64,000 bases of DNA from Desulfomonile tiedjei. Lineage in GTDB: Bacteria; Desulfobacterota; Desulfomonilia; Desulfomonilales; Desulfomonilaceae. The first letter of the stretch is position 1. Every line of letters begins with the position of its first letter. Below, in pieces: positions 57,925-64,000 of this stretch. The stretch lies in assembly GCA_016218715.1 (NCBI GenBank), contig JACRDG010000099.1, positions 21,880 through 85,879 of the forward strand, read 5' to 3'. The translations under genes were made by a program, and so were the position numbers. The notes beneath the pieces are model-generated. The model worked only from the letters and a program-made list of their open reading frames with translations, was not told where the DNA came from and made no database searches.

Positions 57925-58006
57925 TGCCGTTCGTAGCGGAGGAGACCTCCCACGAAAAATCCTTGGCGCGCCCTCGCACATTACTTGTTTAAAAGCGAAT
58001 TGGTAT
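57925..58006. repeat. Dispersed intergenic repeat family R, copy 2
   Basis: Aligns with 5815-5895; preceded by a perfect 11-bp inverted repeat GGGAGGTCTCC/GGAGACCTCCC (57897-57951). Confidence 0.6.
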
Positions 58007-58610
58007 CAGCGTTTCAGTCTGCAGTTTCCTGGAGGCTGATTTCTCTACAGTCCCGACCGCGGCATCGTCAGAAAAAAGCTCACACCTGTCCCTTCCCTGT
58101 GATAAATTATAAATGCGGTGGATTAGCGCCGCGAGACGACAAGAGGGGGGTCTAGCGGAAAGACGCGACGGGAGCTGGTTTCTCGAATGATAGTTGCTGC
58201 GCATAGCCTAGCTCCTCTTGGATGAAACCCAGAAAACAAACTGACCGTCCTGGTATGCCGAGGCGACGGGAGGAACCGGAAGTGCCCATTATCACACAGC
58301 CTTCCGGAAAAGGATCGCACCGATCCGGTCGGGTGCGCCGCGCGCAAAACCCGGTAAGGCCGGCTGCCTGTTCCGCTGGCTCAACTGCGGCAAATCATCT
58401 GGCCGGCATGACCTTTTTAGGCGCGTCTGCAACCCGCGAGGGCACTTTACGACCAACGACGGAGCGAACCGGTTGGAAACCGTCGTTGGCAAACCGTATG
58501 GAAAGCGCAGCGAAATCGGCTTGAAACGCTGCAGCCACTTCAGGCACCTCAACGCCCGCAACATCCGATCTTCGAAAGACCAACCGCAGGGGCCAGAGGG
58601 GGGAGCTATC

Positions 58611-60263
58611 ATGACACGCAAGCAGGTCCTCGTGGTAGATGACGAGTCGGCAAACAGGGAACTGATAGAAGCCCTGCTGGACCCACTCGGATGGGATTCC
58701 GTCTTAGCCGAGGACGGGGTCAGTGCCCTGGAAAAACTCAATCCTCAGATCGACGTGATCCTCCTCGACATCATCATGCCCGGGCTCGATGGTTTTGAGG
58801 TGGCACGGCAGATTCGGGAGCACCCGCAATGCGGGGACACGCCGATCATCATGGTGACCAGTCTCACCAGGAGGGAGGATCGTCTGCGCGCGGTCGAGGT
58901 GGGCGCCAATGATTTCATCAGCAAGCCCATTGATCGGGTGGAGTTGCAGACGAGAATCGGGTCCCTGCTCAAGATGAAAGAGGCTCAGGATGCCATAAAA
59001 CTCCACCGAGCCGAACTCGAGATCACCGTGGGAAAGCGCACGGCCTCCTTGCTGGAGAGTGAAAGGCGATACAAACGCCTCTACCAGGAATCCAAGAAGC
59101 GGGAGGCACTGTACCGCTCCTTCGTGAATGCTTCTGCTGATGCGGTGGTAGTGTATGACATCGAAGGACGGGTTCAGCATGTCAGTCCTTCGTTCACGCG
59201 CATGTTCGGGTGGTCTCTGGAGGAGCTTGAGGGGAGGCGGGTCCCCTATGTTCCGGAAGATCAGAGGGAAGCCACTATGGAACTCGTCAACCGCGTGCTC
59301 TTGGGAAACACCCCGATCAGCAGCCTCGAGACCCAACGACACGCCAAGGACGGGACGATGCTGGATGTAAGCGTCAGCGCAGCTCGCTTTAACGATCACA
59401 ACGGCAATGCTTCCGGTATCGTGACCATCATTCGGGATATCAGTGCGTTCAAGGCGATTGAACGTGCCAGAAGACGGGCGGTCCACCATCTGTCACACGA
59501 ATTGGTCACGCCGCTTGCCGTGATCAAGACTTCGGTTCGAAATCTCGCGGGATGGCAATTGACCCCCGAGGAGCGGGAAACGAATTTCAATCGGATTCAG
59601 CGTAACCTGCGGCGCCTTAAGGACATTCAGGAAATTGTCCAGGACATGGTCGCACCCCAGGAGTATCAGCCGACCACTTTTCATCTCGCTTCCGCGTTCA
59701 GGGAAATCGTCGAGGACCTGCGCGTCCAGAGTTCCCACAGGGAGGTGAATCTGGATTTGCTCGTGGATGACTCCGGCGAGGTCGAGATCATAGATCCGAG
59801 GGTCTTTGGCCTGGTCCTGCGCGGGTTGGTCAAGAACGCGATCGAGAACACGCCGGATGAGGGGCGAATCGTCCTTTCTTGCGAGAGAACCGCGGAGGGG
59901 ATGATGCTCACGGTGGCCGACCAAGGAATCGGGGTGAGTCCGGCCGATCGGGAGTTCATTTTCAACGCCTTTCACCACACGCAAGCCACCGAAGGCTACT
60001 CGACCAAGAACCCGTTTGATTTCAACGCAGGCGGCAAAGGTCTGGAACTCATGCGGCTGAAGATACTCTCCGAGAGCGGTTTTTTCGCCATTTCTTTCCG
60101 GAGTCGGCGGTGCCGGTGTGTGGCAGAGAATGGTTCCATTTGTCCGGGTCGCATATCCCGCTGTCGGCAGGTCCGCGATGCCCAAGAGTGCGCCGCGTCA
60201 GGAGGGACCACGTTTTCGGTGCGTTTTTTCGAGTCTCCGCAGCCATACAAGGGGCTTCCTTGA
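58611..60263 (+). CDS. Response regulator-PAS-histidine kinase hybrid with Cys-rich insertion in the ATPase domain
   Basis: REC VLVVDDESANRELIEALLDPLGWD...VILLDIIMPGLDG; PAS LYRSFVNASADAVVVYDIEGRVQHVSPSF; H-box RAVHHLSHELVTPLAVIKTS; C-terminal CRCVAENGSICPGRISRCRQVRDAQECAASGGTTFSVRF. Confidence 0.88.
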   Translation: MTRKQVLVVDDESANRELIEALLDPLGWDSVLAEDGVSALEKLNPQIDVILLDIIMPGLDGFEVARQIREHPQCGDTPIIMVTSLTRREDRLRAVEVGANDFISKPIDRVELQTRIGSLLKMKEAQDAIKLHRAELEITVGKRTASLLESERRYKRLYQESKKREALYRSFVNASADAVVVYDIEGRVQHVSPSFTRMFGWSLEELEGRRVPYVPEDQREATMELVNRVLLGNTPISSLETQRHAKDGTMLDVSVSAARFNDHNGNASGIVTIIRDISAFKAIERARRRAVHHLSHELVTPLAVIKTSVRNLAGWQLTPEERETNFNRIQRNLRRLKDIQEIVQDMVAPQEYQPTTFHLASAFREIVEDLRVQSSHREVNLDLLVDDSGEVEIIDPRVFGLVLRGLVKNAIENTPDEGRIVLSCERTAEGMMLTVADQGIGVSPADREFIFNAFHHTQATEGYSTKNPFDFNAGGKGLELMRLKILSESGFFAISFRSRRCRCVAENGSICPGRISRCRQVRDAQECAASGGTTFSVRFFESPQPYKGLP

Positions 60264-60873
60264 TCTCTGTCGCTGGCCCTCCGCAATGGTAACAAATAGG
60301 AGGGCGGACGCAACGCGCGGGCGAGAGACGAGTTCACGTGAGTGAACCCAAGTATTTCTCCTAAGCTCGCAAAGTTTTCGGTCGTCCTAAAATATGATAA
60401 GGCATATAACCTACACCTGGAGCTGACATAGCAGGCAATGGACTGGCCGATCAAAGCGACACTGATGGTCGAAAAAGAGGTTGCGCACGTGGGGAGAAAT
60501 ACTGTAAACTGAAAATGGGTCTGGAGGTCTACCGAAGATTCCCGGGAGGAGGGGCCGCTGTACCGTGCGAGAACCTCTCGCTGTCACTTGCTGGTGGATG
60601 GGGAGCTTGTTTCCGTACCGTGAAAGCGCCTTTTGACCCGGACCGGTGGGATGTTTCGGCTCATTTGAACGTGTCCTGACCCATACTTAAGCCTTTTCCA
60701 GATTTCCTGAAGGGCCCGTCACCCGCGTGGTAACGGCGGATTGCGGGCGCCAAGGGCCAAACTCGACCCGGCAAGCTCCAGGTATACCAGGCCGGGAACA
60801 CTGTGCTACAGGGTCTGCAAACCGTATGCGGGTAGTTCCGCAGACCCCAATCACGAGGCGGAGGTAGTCACAT

Positions 60874-62049
60874 ATGGATCGCAACGTCTGCATTATAGGC
60901 GGGGGAATGTCGCAATGGGGGGTCAGAGACGGCAGCCAGAGAGACTTTTTCCAGGAGGCTGCCAGGGCACTGTATGACGACGTTCCGCAACTCAACCCCA
61001 AAGATATCGACGGCCTGTTGGTCGCGTCCGCCTACACGGAGCGCACCTCCTACCAGACCCATCTGGCGCCTCTGGTTGCGGAGTACGTGGGAATAAAACC
61101 GAGGAGCATCTGTGCACGCGTTGAACTTCTTTGCGCGAGCGGCAGTTCGGCGATCATTCTCGCGTTCGGCCTCATCAAGTCGGGGCAGGCTGACATCGTG
61201 ATGGTTGCCGGCGGAGAAAAACTCTACACCCCCCAAAAATGGGAGGTGTTTTACAGCGAACTGGCCTCGGTCGATCACGACTGGGACGGGCCGCAAGGTC
61301 TGGGGCTTCCGCCTCCCGTGTTCGCGATGGTGGCCAAACAGCACATGAAGCAGTACGGCACCAAGAAGGAACACCTTGCGACCATATCGGTCAAGAACCG
61401 CCGGAACTCGGCAAAGAACCCCAAGGCGCAGTTTCAGACACCCGTCACCATGGAAGAAGTCATGGCCGGCCGCATGATTGTGGCCCCCTTGACCCTGTAT
61501 GACTGCTGCCCCATCACCGACGGCGCGGCCGCAGTCGTGCTGGCCTCCGAGGAGAAGGCGAGGGACCTGACGGACAAGCCGCTGGTGTACCTGCGGGGAA
61601 CGGCCCAGGCGTCGTTGAACAACATGTCCGCGAACATGCCGAGCTGGACGACCTGGGAAGCTCTCAAGATTGCCGCTTCGGAAGCGTACCGCAAGGCGAA
61701 AGTCGAGCCGAAGGATGTCAACGTGGCCATGACGCACGACTGCTTCACCATCTCTGAAATCATCGAGATGGAAGATCTCGGCTTCTGCAAGAAGGGAGAA
61801 GGCGGTCCGTTCGTCGCTGAAGGGCAGAGCGACTTTGGCGGCCGGGTTCCGACCAATACCGACGGCGGACTCCTCGGCTGCGGGCACCCCTTCGGCGGTA
61901 CCGGAATACGGCAGGGGATCGAGGTGATGAGGCAGTTGCGGGGCGATGCCGTTCAGCAGGTGCCTGATGCGACCGTCGGGTTGACCCACAACCTGAGCGG
62001 GTTCATTGCCGCACATACGGTCCTGATCTACGGAAGGGAGGTAGCATGA
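60874..62049 (+). CDS. Thiolase-family protein (acetyl-CoA acetyltransferase-like)
   Basis: LLCASGSSAIILAFGLIKSGQADIVMVAGGEKL; MTHDCFTISEIIEMEDLGF; TDGGLLGCGHPFGGTGIRQGIEVMRQLRG. Confidence 0.88.
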   Translation: MDRNVCIIGGGMSQWGVRDGSQRDFFQEAARALYDDVPQLNPKDIDGLLVASAYTERTSYQTHLAPLVAEYVGIKPRSICARVELLCASGSSAIILAFGLIKSGQADIVMVAGGEKLYTPQKWEVFYSELASVDHDWDGPQGLGLPPPVFAMVAKQHMKQYGTKKEHLATISVKNRRNSAKNPKAQFQTPVTMEEVMAGRMIVAPLTLYDCCPITDGAAAVVLASEEKARDLTDKPLVYLRGTAQASLNNMSANMPSWTTWEALKIAASEAYRKAKVEPKDVNVAMTHDCFTISEIIEMEDLGFCKKGEGGPFVAEGQSDFGGRVPTNTDGGLLGCGHPFGGTGIRQGIEVMRQLRGDAVQQVPDATVGLTHNLSGFIAAHTVLIYGREVA

Positions 62050-62534
62050 CCACTCCGGGTATCTCCGTGCTCGACGGAAAATATATGGTCACCATGGACC
62101 TGTTCCCGCAACAGTCCAAAGAGTTCAACCAGGTGCATCCGTTTTACGCCTTCCTGCAAGAAGGTCGGCTCTGCACCACCCGGTGCAAAGACTGCGGCGC
62201 GGAGCCGTTCCCGCCGAGAGTTCTCTGCCCGGACTGCTACAGCACGAACATGGAGTGGGTCGACTGGCCTACCACAGGCACCGTGATCGACTTTACCGAA
62301 GAGGTAGTCGGTGTGCCGCTCGGTTTCGGCAAAGCCCCGCTGGTGCACGCGTTGGTGGACCTTCAGGGAAAGAAGACCTTTTTCGTGCGCATCATCAACT
62401 GCGCTGCCGGTGAACTGAAACCTGGGGACCAGGTCAAGCTTGCGGTGTTCGACGTCGATTCCGTGCCTCAGGAGGTCGGAAGGGACGTGGTAGAGATGCA
62501 GCGGGTCTTTTACGCGTTCGAGCCGGTCAAATAG
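62046..62534 (+). CDS. Zinc-ribbon/OB-fold protein (DUF35, acyl-CoA-associated)
   Basis: RLCTTRCKDCGAEPFPPRVLCPDCYSTNMEWVDWPTTGTVIDFT; ATGA overlap with thiolase. Confidence 0.88.
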   Translation: MTTPGISVLDGKYMVTMDLFPQQSKEFNQVHPFYAFLQEGRLCTTRCKDCGAEPFPPRVLCPDCYSTNMEWVDWPTTGTVIDFTEEVVGVPLGFGKAPLVHALVDLQGKKTFFVRIINCAAGELKPGDQVKLAVFDVDSVPQEVGRDVVEMQRVFYAFEPVK

Positions 62535-62543
62535 AGCTGTTCA

Positions 62544-62598
62544 GTATCCGTTCACCGGGATGGGCCCAACCGGCTGGAATCACGATGTGGGCCGTTAC
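62544..62598. repeat. Dispersed short repeat family P, copy 2
   Basis: GTATCCGTTCACCGGGATGGGCCCAACCGGCTGGAATCACGATGTGGGCCGTTAC, near-match to 43506-43561. Confidence 0.7.
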
Positions 62599-62825
62599 AC
62601 TGTTCAGCTATGGTGGAAGATTGAGTGTGTGGCGTTACGCCACATCCGTTCGTGGGGGCCGTGAGGGTCGGGCCATTGGAAGGGGAGGCCGCGACCCCCA
62701 GGCCCCGCGAGTGGACTAATCCCCCCTTTCATCGAAGAGTACTAACGACTTGCGGCATGCAGCTTCAACAGGGTCATGAACATCCTGGCAAGTCGGAGCA
62801 AGCCTTACCATTCAAGGAGGTCAAA

Positions 62826-63956
62826 ATGACGCTGGAGTGGCTACCTCGGGATAACAGCCATAAGGATCACATTCTCATGGGGAGCGAGCACTGGGGCACT
62901 GAGGCGCCGTGCACGGTCTATGAGAAGAAGCCGCTGGTCTCGCCGGACGGCAAGGAGATTGATGGACTGTACGTTGCCTGGATTCGTCTGAACAATCCCA
63001 AGCAGTACAATTCGTACACGACCGAGATGGTCAAAGGAGTGATTGCCGGGTTTTCCGCAGCCAGCCAGGATCGATCGGTCGTGGCTACGGTTTTCACCGG
63101 AACCGGTACCGATGCGTTTTGCACCGGGGGGAACACCAAGGAATATGCCGAATACTACTCTGCCAGGCCCCACGAGTACGGCGAGTACATGGACCTGTTC
63201 AACGGCATGGTGGATGCGATCCTCAATTGCAAGAAACCAGTGATCTGCCGCGTGAACGGGATGAGAGTCGCTGGCGGCCAGGAAATCGGTATGGCATGCG
63301 ACCTGGCTATATCCAGCGACCTGGCCATTTTCGGCCAGGCGGGTGCGAGGCACGGCTCCAGCCCGGATGGCGGCTCCACTGACTTCCTCCCCTGGTTCCT
63401 CTCCATGGAAGACGCCATGTGGAACTGCGTGAGCTGCGAAATGTGGAGTGCCTACAAGATGAAGGCCAAGAACCTCATCTCCAAGGTGGTCCCGGTCCTG
63501 AAGCAGGGAGACAAGTTCATCCGCAACCCGCAGATCATCACCGACACGTACGTCATGGACGGTGAGATCGTGTACGGCGAGTACAAGAGCGGGAGCGCGT
63601 TGAAAGAGGCGCGGGCGCTGGTCAAGGAGTTGCCGAAAGATTTCGAACTGCTTGACAAGGCGGTCAACGGAGTTGTATGGACCTTCGCGAACCTGTTCCC
63701 CGGCTGCCTTATCAAGGCTGTCGACGGGATCCGGGCAAAGAAGAAATTCTTCTGGGATCAGTCCAAACTCGCCAACCGCCACTGGCTGATGGCCAACATG
63801 GGTTACGAAGCTCTGCTCGGCTTCAACGCGTTCAATACCAAGAAGATCACCGGCAAGGATGTGATCGACTTCATCAAGTGGCGCCAGTTGATAGCTGCAG
63901 CGGAGCCCGCGAGCATGGAGAACTTTGCCGAAGTCCTCGGTAAACCGCAATCGTAG
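62826..63956 (+). CDS. bamA: 6-oxocyclohex-1-ene-1-carbonyl-CoA hydrolase (anaerobic benzoyl-CoA degradation)
   Basis: Crotonase-like fold with NPKQYNSYTTEMVKGVIAGF, FTGTGTDAFCTGGNTKEYAEYYSARPHEYGEYMDLFNGMVDAILNCKKPVICRVNGMRVAGGQEIGMACDLAISSDLAIFGQAGARHGSSPDGGSTDFLPWF; RBS AAGGAGG before ATG at 62826. Confidence 0.9.
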   Translation: MTLEWLPRDNSHKDHILMGSEHWGTEAPCTVYEKKPLVSPDGKEIDGLYVAWIRLNNPKQYNSYTTEMVKGVIAGFSAASQDRSVVATVFTGTGTDAFCTGGNTKEYAEYYSARPHEYGEYMDLFNGMVDAILNCKKPVICRVNGMRVAGGQEIGMACDLAISSDLAIFGQAGARHGSSPDGGSTDFLPWFLSMEDAMWNCVSCEMWSAYKMKAKNLISKVVPVLKQGDKFIRNPQIITDTYVMDGEIVYGEYKSGSALKEARALVKELPKDFELLDKAVNGVVWTFANLFPGCLIKAVDGIRAKKKFFWDQSKLANRHWLMANMGYEALLGFNAFNTKKITGKDVIDFIKWRQLIAAAEPASMENFAEVLGKPQS

Positions 63957-64000
63957 CCGAATGGTGAACCGCACGTGCCATCCGTAGTACGTGTACCAAC

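Noticed and set aside
60264-60873. ~600-bp gap before the thiolase as a hidden gene
   Set aside because: No ORF with convincing composition or RBS on either strand; left as intergenic, though a non-coding RNA cannot be excluded.

Overview
64-kb chromosomal window, GC-rich, most consistent with a deltaproteobacterial (Syntrophobacterales/Desulfomonile-like) anaerobe; the taxon is an inference from gene content, not a search. It is densely coding and mostly housekeeping: yebC tail-ruvC-ruvA, CoA-disulfide-reductase-like protein, bpt, a ClpX-like AAA+ protein, iorAB, gmhB, rplM-rpsI, sir2, a very large exported TPR-CHAT protein, lgt, a SpoU/TrmJ methylase, rubrerythrin, a di-haem cytochrome c peroxidase, LPS-core genes, tandem moeA genes, pfk, ychF, an ECF sigma/anti-sigma pair, dapL-carA, a D,D-carboxypeptidase, folE2, queD, an HtrA-like protease, an M18 aminopeptidase, a hybrid sensor kinase and, at the right edge, thiolase-DUF35-bamA (anaerobic benzoyl-CoA pathway). 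I found no rRNA, tRNA, CRISPR array, prophage or complete IS. Best leads: (1) a small membrane protein whose ORF continues in frame through a TGA into a second hydrophobic segment with a possible SECIS hairpin (candidate selenoprotein, 25063-25221, minus); (2) a ~197-bp dispersed intergenic element present twice (23017-23213 and 40921-41118), plus two shorter dispersed repeat families and a family of related terminator-like palindromes; (3) a ClpX-like unfoldase without a zinc-binding domain but with a duplicated C-terminal domain, next to the N-degron enzyme gene bpt; (4) an exported ~1,695-aa TPR-CHAT putative protease; (5) several low-complexity secreted proteins (YQQP and CPPPMCGP repeats). 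All product calls come from reading the translations; no database search was run.
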